Assembly: GCA_905182035.1 (NCBI GenBank)
Contig: CAJIZL010000029.1
Coordinates: forward strand, 1-64,000
Length of the DNA stretch: 64,000 bases
Direction: 5' to 3'
Origin: Oceanospirillaceae bacterium ASP10-02a
Lineage (GTDB): Bacteria > Pseudomonadota > Gammaproteobacteria > Pseudomonadales > Balneatricaceae
In this document: positions 40,756 through 50,940 of the stretch, piece after piece
How positions within the stretch are numbered: position 1 is the first letter of the stretch
Layout of the letters: each line of letters starts with the position of its first letter
Position numbers and translations under genes: made by a program
The notes under the pieces: model-generated
The model's database searches: none
What the model was told of the DNA's origin: nothing
What the model saw: only the letters and a program-made list of their open reading frames with translations

Positions 40756-42243
40756 CTACTCGCGCCAAAACATGGGAGTGAATAACACTAATAAGGTAAA
40801 GACTTCTAGACGACCCAAGAGCATAGAGAAACATAGTATCCACTTAGCAGTGTTATTAATATCACCATAGTTAAGTGCAACGTCACCCAGACCAGGGCCA
40901 AGATTATTGATGGTAGCACCTACGGCTGACCAAGCAGTAACCTGATCTAAGCCTGTCGCTAACAGGGCAATCATCATGATCAAAAAGACTAAAATGTAAA
41001 CGGAGACAAACCCCCACACAGCTTCGGCCACTCTATCTGGGATTGGGCTAGAGCCCAACTTTACGTGAACGATAGCGTTAGGGTGGATAAGCCGTTGTAT
41101 TTCTCGAAGCCCTTGTTTAAGTATAATAAGTACCCGTACCACCTTCATGCCACCGCCGGTAGAGCCGGCACAGCCGCCCATGAAGGCCGCACTGAACAAA
41201 AGGAAGGCTAACATGGCTGGCCATTGGGCGAAATCTGCTGTGGCATAGCCTGTAGTGGTGGCAATAGAGACCACTTCAAACACACCCTGACGGAAACTAT
41301 CGTTAAAGCTCATGTTATTGGTGAGCCACAAAGTGGTCACAGTGATAAGACAAATGATGGCGATCACAGTTAGGAAGAAGCGGAATTCCTCGTCCTTCCA
41401 ATAATGTAATAAGCTAGCTCTATAGTGTTTTTGTCGTATGGTGCGCGCAGTGTGGAAATGGAGGCCAAAATTTACCGCCGCTAGTAACATAAAAACGATG
41501 GCAATGGTTTCTATAGCAGCACTATTAAAATACCCCAAGCTGGCATCATGGGTAGAGAAGCCTCCGATAGCAACGGTGGAAAAACTATGGGTGATAGCAT
41601 CAAAGGCGTTCATGCCTGCAAACCAGTAGGCTAAACCGCAAGTGACCGTAAGAGTTAAGTAAATATACCAAAGTTGCTTGGCTGTTTCGGTAATTCTGGG
41701 GGTGAGTTTGGAGTCTTTTACTGGCCCTGGAGTTTCTGCTCGATATAGTTGTATACCGCCAATGCCCAGCATAGGAAGAATTGCGACGGCTAATACGATA
41801 ATACCCATACCGCCAAACCATTGTAGAAATTGACGGTAAAACAATAGCGATTTAGGCAATACATCAAGATGCGTAATGACCGTAGCACCGGTGGTGGTAA
41901 GGCCAGAAAGGGATTCAAACAGAGCGTCCACATAACTCCAATTTGGGTTAACTATAGACAAGGGCGTGGAGAAGTAAAAGGGCAAGGCGCCAAACAGGCC
42001 TAGAATAGACCAAAACATCACCACAATCACAAAACCATCTCGCGTGCGCAAAACGTTATTGTGTTTCGCAAAACATAGCCACAACAAAAAACCAGCAATA
42101 AAAGTGATGAAGAAAGAGATCGCAAACGCACTTTCTGCACCATCGTCATGGAGGCTTAGGGCAATGACTAATGACGGCAACATGGAGGCGCTGAAAGCCA
42201 TTAGCAGCATACCAATGATTTTTAAGGTAACACGAAAGTGCAT
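40756..42243 (-). CDS. trkH: Trk potassium uptake system, membrane subunit
   Basis: TrkH is the ion-conducting subunit of Trk. The four pore loops are visible: SLSGLTTTGATVI, STVAIGGFSTHDAS, ATTTGYATADFAQW and TINNLGPGLGD, each with the selectivity-filter glycine. About ten to twelve membrane helices span the 495 residues. GGCAGSTGGGMKVVRVLI is a conserved segment. It follows trkA by eight bases, forming the trkA-trkH unit. Confidence 0.95.
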   Translation of the reverse strand: MHFRVTLKIIGMLLMAFSASMLPSLVIALSLHDDGAESAFAISFFITFIAGFLLWLCFAKHNNVLRTRDGFVIVVMFWSILGLFGALPFYFSTPLSIVNPNWSYVDALFESLSGLTTTGATVITHLDVLPKSLLFYRQFLQWFGGMGIIVLAVAILPMLGIGGIQLYRAETPGPVKDSKLTPRITETAKQLWYIYLTLTVTCGLAYWFAGMNAFDAITHSFSTVAIGGFSTHDASLGYFNSAAIETIAIVFMLLAAVNFGLHFHTARTIRQKHYRASLLHYWKDEEFRFFLTVIAIICLITVTTLWLTNNMSFNDSFRQGVFEVVSIATTTGYATADFAQWPAMLAFLLFSAAFMGGCAGSTGGGMKVVRVLIILKQGLREIQRLIHPNAIVHVKLGSSPIPDRVAEAVWGFVSVYILVFLIMMIALLATGLDQVTAWSAVGATINNLGPGLGDVALNYGDINNTAKWILCFSMLLGRLEVFTLLVLFTPMFWRE

Positions 42244-42251
42244 ATTAAGGC

Positions 42252-43634
42252 CTAAAAGAATCCAAGTGTAACGGCGAATAGTCGCTCAACATCGTGAATC
42301 ATATGTCTATCTGTCAAGAATAGAATGCAATGGTCATTGTTTTTGATGACAGTGTCATGGTGTGCAATGAGCACGTCTTCACCACGTACAATGGCGCCAA
42401 AACTGGTGCCCTGGGGCAGGCTAATATCAGCAACATTACGGCCAACCACTTTGGACGTTTTTGTGTCTCCATGAGCTACCACTTCGATAGCTTCTGCGGC
42501 ACCTCGCCTTAAGGAGTGAACGTTGACGATATCGCCACGGCGGACATGGGTTAGTAGGCTACTGATGGTGGTCTGTTGAGGAGAAATGGCAATGTCGATG
42601 GTGCCATCTTCTATTAGATCAACGTAAGCTGGATTGTTTATTAGGGTCATCACCGTGCGCACGCCTAAACGTTTAGCCAACATAGACGCCATAATATTGG
42701 CCTCGTCGTCGTTAGTTAAGGCACAAAAAACATCCGTAGATTCTATGTTTTCTTCGATTAGTAGCTCTTTGTCGGAAGCACTACCATGTAGGATGATGAC
42801 ATCGTCAAGGATATCGGCTAGGTGCTCACAACGCTCTAGCCCGCGTTCAATAACTTTGACGCGGAAATTATTACGTAAATTTTGGGCTAACCTAGAACCA
42901 ATATTACCACCACCTGCGATCATGATGCGTTTATATGGTTTTTCTAATCGACGAAGTTCACTCATGACCTTACTAATATCCGCCTTAGCAGCGATAAAAA
43001 AGACTTCATCATCTACATGAATATGGGTTTTACCGGAAGGTACGATGGCTTTATCGTTGCGGAAAATGGCCGCAACGCGAGTGTCAACGTTAGGCATATG
43101 ACTTCGCAAATCAGATACAGGTTTACCCACTAATGGGCCACCATGGCTGGCGGTCACCGCAACCAGCTGCACTTTACCTTTGGCAAAATCGAGCACTTGT
43201 AGGGCCGTCGGGTTTTCTATCAGTCGCTGAACGTGGGCGGTAACCAACTTTTCTGGGCTAATAATGACGTCGATAGGAAACGCTCGTGGCTCTTGTTTAA
43301 ATAAGGCTTCGCGCTCTAACAAATACTGATGTTCGCGGATACGGCTAATAATGGTAGGTGTTTGGAACATGGTTTTAGCGATTTGGCAGGCCACCATGTT
43401 TACTTCGTCACTGTTGGTAACAGCCACTAACATATCAGCGTCTTCGGCACCGGCACTGGCTAGAATATTGGGAAGCGATGCATGCCCGCGCACGGTACGA
43501 ATATCAAGGCGATCTTGTAAATCTTTTAAGTGGCCGGCGTCTTGGTCCACCATAGTCACATCATTGGCCTCGTTGGCCAAGTTTTCAGCAAGGGTACGGC
43601 CAACCTGACCTGCACCAAGAATGATGATTTTCAT
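42252..43634 (-). CDS. trkA: Trk potassium uptake system, NAD-binding regulatory subunit
   Basis: TrkA gates TrkH through nucleotide binding. Two tandem RCK units are seen: N-terminal MKIIILGAGQVGRTLAENLA with the acidic VDQD strand end, and a second RIMIAGGGNIGSRLAQNL near residue 235. Each is followed by a TrkA-C domain. Its 460 residues agree with E. coli TrkA (458). It is co-transcribed with trkH and lies 84 bases from rsmB on the same strand. Confidence 0.96.
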   Translation of the reverse strand: MKIIILGAGQVGRTLAENLANEANDVTMVDQDAGHLKDLQDRLDIRTVRGHASLPNILASAGAEDADMLVAVTNSDEVNMVACQIAKTMFQTPTIISRIREHQYLLEREALFKQEPRAFPIDVIISPEKLVTAHVQRLIENPTALQVLDFAKGKVQLVAVTASHGGPLVGKPVSDLRSHMPNVDTRVAAIFRNDKAIVPSGKTHIHVDDEVFFIAAKADISKVMSELRRLEKPYKRIMIAGGGNIGSRLAQNLRNNFRVKVIERGLERCEHLADILDDVIILHGSASDKELLIEENIESTDVFCALTNDDEANIMASMLAKRLGVRTVMTLINNPAYVDLIEDGTIDIAISPQQTTISSLLTHVRRGDIVNVHSLRRGAAEAIEVVAHGDTKTSKVVGRNVADISLPQGTSFGAIVRGEDVLIAHHDTVIKNNDHCILFLTDRHMIHDVERLFAVTLGFF

Positions 43635-43718
43635 ACTAGAGCAAAATGCCTCAAGAGCTTTTTATGGCCACCATGATAGCAGAACACATGGCAGAATCTA
43701 CCATCATGACTGCAACTG

Positions 43719-45014
43719 TTAGAGTGGCTTGTGAAGTTTGGCGTAGTAAAAGCCATCGTGACTTGTTGGATTAGGAAATAGCTGGCGGCCTACATCCATT
43801 TCAATGCCCCAATCACCATCAATGACACAATGTTGGGCCTGTGTTTGCTGCTTTAAAAAGCGGGCCACAAGGCGATCATTTTCTTGGCGTAATATGGAGC
43901 AAGTGGCGTAGAGCAAATAACCTCCGGGTTTCAACAAAGGCCATAGATTATGCAGTAGTTTTAGTTGCAATTGGGCCAGTTCCAAAACGTCTTCGCTAGT
44001 GCGTAGAATTTTTATGTCGGGGTTGCGTCTAATTACACCAGTAGCCGAACAGGGCGCATCAAGCAGTATCCGGTCAAAGGTTTCTCCATCCCACCACTGA
44101 TCTGGCTCACTGGCGTCGGCGCAGATGATTTTTGCTTCTAGCCCCATACGCTGTAAGTTTTCTTCCATGCGACCAATACGCCGTTGTTCAAGCTCAACCG
44201 CAACGACATCTAGATCCTGCGCTTCTAATAAATGGCAGGTTTTACCACCGGGCGCAGCACAAGCATCTAACACGCGCTGGCCCGCTTCTAGTTGTAATAA
44301 CTGCGCAGATAGTTGCGGTGCTTCGTCCTGCACACTAAACCAACCTTCCGAAAAACCTGGCAATTGAGTGACATCGCAAGGTTTTACAAGTTGCACTCCA
44401 ACATTGCTTATCTGGCATGCGTGGCCTAGGTGACCTGCGTCTGCTAAAGCGATTAAATAATCACTAGGGCTGATTTTTCGGCTATTGACGCGGAGTGTAA
44501 GAGGCCCTTGGGGGTCGTTGGCCGCTATAATTTGTAGCCAATGATTTGGCCAATGGTGGCTTAGCTTAGACACGAGCCACTCGGGGTGATTATAACGGTA
44601 GGCATCATGCTCATTAAGCACTTCAGCAAGTTCTACACCTCCACGAATATAAGAACGCAATACACCATTGATCAGTTTGTCTGCCCAGCGTTTGCCACTA
44701 GCCTTAGCAGCTTGCACGGTAGCATCTACGGCCGCGTAGTCAGGCGTACGCATGGCCTTAATTTGGTATAAACCCATAAGAATGAGTGCATAAATATCCT
44801 GATCCTGGCTCTTTATAGGTTTGTGTAGAAGCTGTTCCGCAATGAGTTCCAGTTGTGGGAAATGCCTACAAGTGCCGTAGCACAGTTGCTGTATGAGGGC
44901 GCGGTCTCCATGTTCTGCAGCTTCTAAGGCCTTAGGTAGGCTAGAAGCTAAAGAGCCCTTTTGGCACAACACAGAGGTAAGGGCTTGGGCTGCCAATAAG
45001 CGTGGGTTTGCCAT
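43719..45014 (-). CDS. rsmB: 16S rRNA (cytosine967-C5)-methyltransferase
   Basis: RsmB adds m5C967 to 16S rRNA. The N-terminal NusB-like helical domain (about 1-140) is followed by a Rossmann methyltransferase domain with LDACAAPGGKTCHLLEA, the catalytic LLDAPCSATGVIRRNPDIK and YATCSILRQEN. Its 431 residues fit (E. coli 429). The ATG is two bases after the fmt stop, so def-fmt-rsmB is one tightly packed unit. Confidence 0.96.
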   Translation of the reverse strand: MANPRLLAAQALTSVLCQKGSLASSLPKALEAAEHGDRALIQQLCYGTCRHFPQLELIAEQLLHKPIKSQDQDIYALILMGLYQIKAMRTPDYAAVDATVQAAKASGKRWADKLINGVLRSYIRGGVELAEVLNEHDAYRYNHPEWLVSKLSHHWPNHWLQIIAANDPQGPLTLRVNSRKISPSDYLIALADAGHLGHACQISNVGVQLVKPCDVTQLPGFSEGWFSVQDEAPQLSAQLLQLEAGQRVLDACAAPGGKTCHLLEAQDLDVVAVELEQRRIGRMEENLQRMGLEAKIICADASEPDQWWDGETFDRILLDAPCSATGVIRRNPDIKILRTSEDVLELAQLQLKLLHNLWPLLKPGGYLLYATCSILRQENDRLVARFLKQQTQAQHCVIDGDWGIEMDVGRQLFPNPTSHDGFYYAKLHKPL

Positions 45015-45016
45015 GG

Positions 45017-45982
45017 TTAGTTGTCCACCTTAAGGCTGGTAAAGGCTTCACCAAGTATCATTTTTTGTTTTAGGCTCATGATTTCACTTTGATTTAGGGT
45101 CTTGCCACCAGGCCATTGTAATTGAGTGATTTTAAGGTGGCCCCTACCACACACCACTTCTAAACCCGTTTTATCAAGCGTAACTAAAGTGCCAGCTGGT
45201 TGGTTACCAGAGGACTCTATTGCGTGGGCCATCCAGATGCGTAGGCGATTGTCTTGCCAATCGCTGTAGGCCACTGGCCAGGAGTTAAGACCGCGTACTT
45301 GCAGGCTGATTTGCTGGGCACTTTGGTGCCAATCAATGGCGCCCTCGGCTTTGGTTAACTTAGCGGCATAGTTGGCTTCAGCGTTGTCTTGAACTTCCGC
45401 CGTAAGTTTTGCACTTTGCAGGCCATCTAAAACCTTAACTAGGCTATTACAACCAAGCTCTGCCAACTTTTTGTACAAGCTAGCGCTAGTGTCAGCTAAT
45501 GTAATGGGAATGCCTGTTTTAAGCAACATAGGACCGGTGTCTAGGCCCGCTTCCATTTGCATAACCGTCACACCAGACGTTGCGTCACCGGCTAATATTG
45601 CTCGTTGAATGGGCGCTGCGCCACGCCAACGGGGTAATAAGGAGCCGTGCACATTAATACAACCTAAGCGAGGCGTGTCTAAAGCGACTTGAGGGAGTAG
45701 TAAACCATAAGCTACGACCACCATGATGTCGGCTTTGTAGCTAGCCAATACATGCTGAGTTTGTGGGTCTTTTAGAGTTAACGGTTGTTGTACTTCAATC
45801 GAGTGTTCAAGGGCGAGGGTCTTAACTGGGCTAACTGTCAATTTGCGGCCCCGACCAGCAGGGCGGTCTGGCTGGCTGTAAACACTAACTACCTGGTGTG
45901 AACTATCAAGCAAGGCTTGTAAATGTTGGGCTGCAAATTCTGGTGTGCCTGCAAAAATAATTCTTAAACCCGTTTCGCTCAC
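45017..45982 (-). CDS. fmt: Methionyl-tRNA formyltransferase
   Basis: Fmt formylates initiator Met-tRNA using 10-formyl-THF. It has [18 protein letters not shown] at the start, [20 protein letters not shown] (the catalytic Asn-His region) and [13 protein letters not shown]. Its 321 residues are usual. The GTG start overlaps the def stop in a GTGA, typical of translational coupling. Confidence 0.97.
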   Translation of the reverse strand: MSETGLRIIFAGTPEFAAQHLQALLDSSHQVVSVYSQPDRPAGRGRKLTVSPVKTLALEHSIEVQQPLTLKDPQTQHVLASYKADIMVVVAYGLLLPQVALDTPRLGCINVHGSLLPRWRGAAPIQRAILAGDATSGVTVMQMEAGLDTGPMLLKTGIPITLADTSASLYKKLAELGCNSLVKVLDGLQSAKLTAEVQDNAEANYAAKLTKAEGAIDWHQSAQQISLQVRGLNSWPVAYSDWQDNRLRIWMAHAIESSGNQPAGTLVTLDKTGLEVVCGRGHLKITQLQWPGGKTLNQSEIMSLKQKMILGEAFTSLKVDN

Positions 45983-46536
45983 GCTTGGGCTTCCTCGTCA
46001 ATTTTGGCCCTAGCTTCGTAGAGCGCATCTTTGGCTTCATCACGGTGTTTTTTCTCAAGTTTTTTACGGATGCGGTCCCTTTTAACACGTGAAAGGTAAT
46101 CCACAAACAACTTACCGTTAAGGTGGTCTAGTTCATGTTGAATACAAACAGCAAACAAGCCCTCGGCTTGCTCAGAAATAGTTTCACCATTTTCATCAAA
46201 GGCGCAGAGTTGAATTTTGCTATGACGTGCTACATCGTCGTAAAACTCAGGCACCGACAAGCAACCTTCTTGGTAGCTTTGCACTTCGTCGGTCAATGGT
46301 TCCCAACTAGGGTTAACTAGCACCCTTGGGTCGTCACCATCTTCGCTTACATCAATCACCACAACGCGTTGGTGAACATTCACTTGTGAAGCGGCTAAAC
46401 CTATGCCCGGGGCATGGTACATGGTTTCTAGCATGTCCTTAGCCAGTTGGCGGGTGTCATCGTTAATTTGCACCACATCCACTGCAACTTTGCGCAAACG
46501 TGGATCTGGAAACTCTAAAATTGGTAATAGTGCCAT
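45979..46536 (-). CDS. def: Peptide deformylase
   Basis: Def removes the formyl group from nascent proteins. All three active-site motifs are intact: [18 protein letters not shown] (metal Cys) and QHELDHLNG (two His, Glu). The N-terminus is [15 protein letters not shown]. Its 185 residues are slightly longer than E. coli (169), owing to a charged C-terminal tail. It heads the def-fmt-rsmB unit and is divergent from dprA. Confidence 0.97.
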   Translation of the reverse strand: MALLPILEFPDPRLRKVAVDVVQINDDTRQLAKDMLETMYHAPGIGLAASQVNVHQRVVVIDVSEDGDDPRVLVNPSWEPLTDEVQSYQEGCLSVPEFYDDVARHSKIQLCAFDENGETISEQAEGLFAVCIQHELDHLNGKLFVDYLSRVKRDRIRKKLEKKHRDEAKDALYEARAKIDEEAQA

Positions 46537-46641
46537 GGGATTCTGTGTTCGTTGAGGTCTGGCGCAGCAGGTTTGAGGATTACTAACGCAAATATAAATT
46601 TATTAGCTAGAATTATAGCACTATCTGTCTTTAGTAATGGA

Positions 46642-47763
46642 ATGATTATGGATGATCATCATTTAGCTTGGCTTGCGTTGAGCGAACTCAACCTAACCTT
46701 TAAGCAAGGCTTCGACTTAGCTCAACTTTATAGCCACGGAGCCACTATTTTAGAGCAACAATTGTCGCCTCAGTTAGTCTCTATTTTGAGCCATAAGCAG
46801 CGCCAGTGTCTAGCCCGGTTAACGTCTCAACCTTTACAATTGAGCCTCGCTAAGCAATTGCATTGGGTAGAGAGTAACAACGCCTTGTTGCTACTGTATG
46901 ATGATATGAACTATCCAGAAGCTTTGAAATCAATTCACCACCCACCTGCATTCTTATGGTTGCAAGGTCGCTCTAGCCTGCTTAATGAACCCTGCATTGC
47001 CATGGTGGGTGCCCGTAGAGCCACAGCCAATGGGATGGCATTAGCCAAAACTTTTGCTGCTAGCCTTGGTGCCAGTGGTTTAACAATCGTCAGTGGCTTG
47101 GCCTTAGGTATAGATGGTGCTTGTCATCAAGGGGCCCTTGACGCCCAAGCGGATACTATTGCGGTACTCGGATCGGGGTTAGGTCAAATATACCCATTAA
47201 AACATCAGCCATTGGCACAACGTATACTTGCGGGCGCTGGATTGCTGGTGTCACCTTGGCCGCTTATGGCCAAACCCTTAGGATACCGGTTTCCAGCACG
47301 TAATCGCATCATCAGTGGGTTGAGTATGGGCGTTTTAGTTTTGGAGGCGGCGCTTAGAAGTGGTTCTCTCATTACCGCCAAAACCGCGTTGGAACAAGGG
47401 CGGGAGGTCTTTGCTGTGCCCTCAAGCGTGCACAATGTTCAAGCCCATGGCTGCCACCAATTGATACGTAACGGAGCTATACTAGTGGATCAACCACAAC
47501 AAGTTTTGACAGAATTGGCCCTTCAATTGCGGCCATGGGTAGGGCGCTACCAACCCCAAGACCTGACTATACAGCAAGATTCTGGGTATATTGTGGAAGA
47601 ATTACAAAAATTGCTGCGAGTTTTTGGCTATGACCCTGTGCCAGTTGATATACTTTGCGCTCAATTGGATGAGCCGTATAATGTTGTTGCAGCACAATTG
47701 GTAGAATTAGAGCTACTTGGCCTGGTGCGACTGACGGTCGGTGGTTATGAAAAAGTGCTTTAG
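46642..47763 (+). CDS. dprA: DNA processing protein DprA (Smf)
   Basis: DprA protects incoming single-stranded DNA and loads RecA during transformation. The Rossmann core has VGARRATANGMALAKTFA, IVSGLALGIDGACHQGAL, VLGSGLGQIYP and FPARNRIISGLSMG. A C-terminal winged-helix DML1-like domain ends LVRLTVGGYEKVL. The frame is open further upstream, but MIMDDHHLAWLALSELNLT matches the family start, so I chose the ATG at 46642 (a second at 46648 is possible). About 373 residues. It overlaps the open frame of tsaC slightly. Confidence 0.94.
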   Translation: MIMDDHHLAWLALSELNLTFKQGFDLAQLYSHGATILEQQLSPQLVSILSHKQRQCLARLTSQPLQLSLAKQLHWVESNNALLLLYDDMNYPEALKSIHHPPAFLWLQGRSSLLNEPCIAMVGARRATANGMALAKTFAASLGASGLTIVSGLALGIDGACHQGALDAQADTIAVLGSGLGQIYPLKHQPLAQRILAGAGLLVSPWPLMAKPLGYRFPARNRIISGLSMGVLVLEAALRSGSLITAKTALEQGREVFAVPSSVHNVQAHGCHQLIRNGAILVDQPQQVLTELALQLRPWVGRYQPQDLTIQQDSGYIVEELQKLLRVFGYDPVPVDILCAQLDEPYNVVAAQLVELELLGLVRLTVGGYEKVL

Positions 47764-47785
47764 GCACAAGCGTCTTAGGAAATCT

Positions 47786-48352
47786 ATGCGACCCAGCAAT
47801 TGGCATTTAAACCGCGCCACACAAACCCTAATCACCGGTGGCGTCATCGCCTATCCTACAGAGGCGGTATGGGGCTTAGGCTGTGACCCATGGAATGCGG
47901 CAGCGGTAGATAGAATGCTCAAATTAAAACAACGGCCTATGTACAAAGGCCTAATATTAATTGCGTCCCAATGGGGCCAGTTTCAGCCCTTGTTAGACGC
48001 ATTGACGGCGCAACAAATCGAGCAGCTTAACCTAACTTGGCCGGGCCCAACCACTTGGTTAATACCAGACCCACAATGCTGGGTGCCACCATGGATTAAA
48101 GGTCAGCATGCGAGCGTTGCCTTGCGGGTATCGGCCCATCCTATAGTGACCGCATTATGTGATCGTTTTAACGGCCCAATAGTATCTACTTCTGCCAATT
48201 TAGCTGGGCACCAACCAATCAGAAGCCGCTTGCACATAGCACGTACCTTTGGCGACCAACTTGATTACGTAGTTAATGGCGAGCTAGGCCAGAGTAAACA
48301 ACCCAGCCAAGTGAAAGATTTAGTTTCGGGACAAGTCATTCGTCCAGCGTAA
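47786..48352 (+). CDS. tsaC: Threonylcarbamoyl-AMP synthase (YrdC/Sua5 domain)
   Basis: TsaC makes threonylcarbamoyl-AMP for the universal t6A37 tRNA modification. The 188-residue protein has [20 protein letters not shown], the KxR site in [16 protein letters not shown], and [10 protein letters not shown], as well as [12 protein letters not shown]. The ATG at 47786, preceded by TAGGAAA, gives [11 protein letters not shown] and a length equal to E. coli TsaC (190); an upstream in-frame start would overlap dprA. It lies 22 bases past dprA and before hemF. Confidence 0.94.
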   Translation: MRPSNWHLNRATQTLITGGVIAYPTEAVWGLGCDPWNAAAVDRMLKLKQRPMYKGLILIASQWGQFQPLLDALTAQQIEQLNLTWPGPTTWLIPDPQCWVPPWIKGQHASVALRVSAHPIVTALCDRFNGPIVSTSANLAGHQPIRSRLHIARTFGDQLDYVVNGELGQSKQPSQVKDLVSGQVIRPA

Positions 48353-48374
48353 ATCAATATTTAAGGAATACTTC

Positions 48375-49286
48375 GTGTCCAACGTCAACATTAACGCAGT
48401 AAAAACATACCTCCTTGGTCTGCAGCAAACTATATGTGATGCCTTGCAAGAATTAGATGGCGGTGCTCAATTTATCGCCGACGAATGGCAACGTGAAGCA
48501 GGTGGTGGCGGTATCAGCCGTGTATTGGCTGGTGGCAGCGTTATTGAAAAAGGGGGGGTGAATTTTTCCCACGTGATGGGCGATTCTATGCCCGCATCTG
48601 CCACCGCCCATCGACCAGAACTAGCTGGACGTACTTTTCAGGCCATGGGAGTGTCGCTGGTAATTCATCCTCGAAACCCTTATGCACCAACATCCCACGC
48701 CAATGTAAGATTTTTTGTTGCGGAAAAGCCAGGCGAAGAACCTGTGTGGTGGTTTGGTGGTGGTTATGACCTAACACCATACTATGGTAACCAAGAAGAC
48801 TGCCGCCATTGGCATGCTACGGCCAAAGCTGCCTGTGATCCGTTTGGTGAAGCGCTTTACCTGCGATTAAAAACCTGGTGTGACGAATATTTTTATTTGC
48901 CCCATCGGGAAGAAGCTAGAGGTGTGGGCGGTCTGTTTTTTGATGATCTAAATGACCCCGATTTTGATACTGCTTTTGCCATTATGCAAAGTGTAGGCGA
49001 TAGCTACCTTAAGGCCTATGGCCCCATCATTGAGCGTCGCAAGGACATGGCATATGGCGAGCGGCAACGGGATTTCCAGTTGCACCGTCGTGGTCGATAT
49101 GTAGAATTCAATTTAGTATATGACCGAGGCACCTTGTTTGGTTTACAAACAGGGGGGCGTACAGAATCTATTCTCATGTCATTGCCAAGCGAAGTGCGCT
49201 GGAGCTACGATTACCAAATCGATGAGAGTTCAGAAGAAGCTATACTAGGGCGGGATTTTTTACCTGCCAAAAATTGGCTGGAGTAA
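48375..49286 (+). CDS. hemF: Oxygen-dependent coproporphyrinogen III oxidase
   Basis: HemF decarboxylates coproporphyrinogen III using oxygen in haem synthesis, which points to an aerobic or facultative lifestyle. Hallmarks are [54 protein letters not shown] and [20 protein letters not shown]. Its 303 residues match the family. The GTG start has AAGGAA six bases upstream. Confidence 0.97.
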   Translation: MSNVNINAVKTYLLGLQQTICDALQELDGGAQFIADEWQREAGGGGISRVLAGGSVIEKGGVNFSHVMGDSMPASATAHRPELAGRTFQAMGVSLVIHPRNPYAPTSHANVRFFVAEKPGEEPVWWFGGGYDLTPYYGNQEDCRHWHATAKAACDPFGEALYLRLKTWCDEYFYLPHREEARGVGGLFFDDLNDPDFDTAFAIMQSVGDSYLKAYGPIIERRKDMAYGERQRDFQLHRRGRYVEFNLVYDRGTLFGLQTGGRTESILMSLPSEVRWSYDYQIDESSEEAILGRDFLPAKNWLE

Positions 49287-49289
49287 CCC

Positions 49290-50123
49290 ATGTCTATAGA
49301 TCAGTACCGTGTGTTTGGTAACCCTATCCATCAAAGCAAATCTCCTAATATTCATAAGGCATTTGCAGAGGCTACCAAACAACATATCAACTACCAAGCA
49401 CAACTAGTACTAGAAGCTGTGTTTGAGCACACTGTTAAGGAATTCTTTGCAACCGGTGGTAAGGGTCTAAATATTACGGTGCCCTTTAAACAGCGGGCCT
49501 TTGCTATGGCACAGGCTATTAGTCCAGCTGCTGAAAAGGCAGAAGCCGCCAATACTCTGTACTTAAATGAACAAGGGCAATTAGTGGCAGAAAATACTGA
49601 TGGTGTAGGTTTGGTGAGGGACATCTGCCATAACCTTAATGGCGAATTAAAAGCTAAACGAATCTTAGTATTAGGTGCAGGTGGGGCGGTTAGAGGTGTG
49701 TTACAACCTCTCCTTGCGCAGCTTCCAAAGCAGCTTATAATCGCCAACCGAACCCATAGTAAAGCGCAAACGCTGGCAGCTTCATTTGCCGACTTAGGAA
49801 GTATTGATGCCTTACCTATGGGCCAACTAAAGGGTCAATTTGACTGGGTTATCAATGGCACCTCTGCTAGTCTTGCTGGAGACCTTCCACCGTTGCCAGA
49901 TGGCTTACTGACCAATAATACCCACTGCTACGACATGATGTACTCTGCTAAAACCACAGTGTTCAACACATGGGCAGTCAAACAAGGCGTAGCACAAGCA
50001 AACGATGGTCTAGGCATGTTAGTTGAACAAGCTGCTCAGTCCTTTAAACTATGGCGGGGTTTGTTGCCACCAACTGCAGAGGTATTGCTGGCACTACGAA
50101 GTGAGTTGCGAAAGGAAATCTAG
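49290..50123 (+). CDS. aroE: Shikimate dehydrogenase (NADP+)
   Basis: AroE reduces 3-dehydroshikimate in aromatic amino-acid synthesis. It has YRVFGNPIHQSKSPNIHKAF, the catalytic Lys in NITVPFKQRAF, NTDGVGLVRDI, LGAGGAVRGVL (NADP fold), NRTHSKAQTLA and a C-terminal DGLGMLVEQAAQSFKLWRG. Its 277 residues fit. It starts three bases after the hemF stop. Confidence 0.97.
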   Translation: MSIDQYRVFGNPIHQSKSPNIHKAFAEATKQHINYQAQLVLEAVFEHTVKEFFATGGKGLNITVPFKQRAFAMAQAISPAAEKAEAANTLYLNEQGQLVAENTDGVGLVRDICHNLNGELKAKRILVLGAGGAVRGVLQPLLAQLPKQLIIANRTHSKAQTLAASFADLGSIDALPMGQLKGQFDWVINGTSASLAGDLPPLPDGLLTNNTHCYDMMYSAKTTVFNTWAVKQGVAQANDGLGMLVEQAAQSFKLWRGLLPPTAEVLLALRSELRKEI

Positions 50124-50135
50124 GGGTATCATGTT

Positions 50136-50225
50136 ATGAAAGGCAAATGCTTTTGCGAGAAAGTGGAATTTTCAATTACCGTTCCCTTACCTAAGAACAC
50201 CATTTGTAAGTTACTGGAACGTTAA
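50136..50225 (+). pseudogene. Remnant of a GFA-family (glutathione-dependent formaldehyde-activating-like) protein
   Basis: A 29-codon frame starts MKGKCFCEKVEFSITVPLPK and stops at 50225. It resembles the first strands of GFA-domain proteins, which open with a Cys-x-Cys zinc pair (CxCGxVxF-type) and a Val-Glu-Phe strand. The rest of the domain, including later zinc cysteines, is missing. It sits in the gap between aroE and the racemase and is probably a truncated leftover. A short real peptide cannot be excluded. Confidence 0.5.
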
Positions 50226-50228
50226 ACG

Positions 50229-50927
50229 ATGAAAACCATCGGTCTTATAGGAGGTATGAGTTGGGAATCAACCAGTCTCTATTACAGCGCGCTTAATCAA
50301 GGGGTTAGGGAAACTTTAGGGGGCTTACATAGCGCTAAAATTTGCCTGTATAGTGTGGATTTTCATGAAATTGAGCAGCTTCAGCGTCTAGGTAAATGGC
50401 AAGACACGGCAGACATTTTGGTCAAGGCGGCCAAAGCTTTAGAAGCCGGCGGGGCAGATCTATTTTTGATTTGTTCCAACACCATGCACAAGGTGGCGGC
50501 TGAGGTCCAGGCAGCTGTGAAGATTCCGCTGCTTCATATAGCAGATGCTACAGCTAATGAGCTGTTAACAGATGGCATCACCAAAGTAGGCCTGCTAGGC
50601 ACAGCATTTACTATGCAGCAGGAATTTTACAAAGGACGTTTGGTTGAAGAGTTTGGTATAGAGGTGATTACGCCCAATGCCGAGCAACAACAGAAGGTTC
50701 ATGAGGTTATTTACCAAGAACTGTGTCTTGGCCAAATTGACAAAGAATCTAAGCGCTACTACCTTAATGTGATTGAAGATCTATTTGACCAAGGTGCTCA
50801 AGCAATAATTTTAGGCTGTACAGAAATCACCTTACTGGTGCAACAGGCTGATACTTCAATACCACTTTACGACACCACCGCCATTCACGCTCAAAGCGCG
50901 GTCGAGGCCGCATTAGATAACGTGTGA
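50229..50927 (+). CDS. Aspartate/glutamate racemase family protein (YgeA-like amino-acid racemase)
   Basis: The protein is 232 residues with the two catalytic cysteines of the Asp/Glu racemase superfamily in LICSNTMHK and ILGCTEITLL. The N-terminus MKTIGLIGGMSWESTSLYY is the family signature. E. coli YgeA, a broad-specificity racemase, is the nearest known type. It may supply D-amino acids or recycle them. It is convergent with the YebC-like gene, 13 bases between. Confidence 0.9.
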   Translation: MKTIGLIGGMSWESTSLYYSALNQGVRETLGGLHSAKICLYSVDFHEIEQLQRLGKWQDTADILVKAAKALEAGGADLFLICSNTMHKVAAEVQAAVKIPLLHIADATANELLTDGITKVGLLGTAFTMQQEFYKGRLVEEFGIEVITPNAEQQQKVHEVIYQELCLGQIDKESKRYYLNVIEDLFDQGAQAIILGCTEITLLVQQADTSIPLYDTTAIHAQSAVEAALDNV

Positions 50928-50940
50928 GGTGCAGCTAAAC

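Noticed and set aside
46083-46098. CACGTG with flanking AAA in def, resembling parS
   Set aside because: Only about 11 of 16 positions match, with the left arm degraded. Other CACGTG hexamers in glmU, atpC, atpD, gyrB and hemF match even less.
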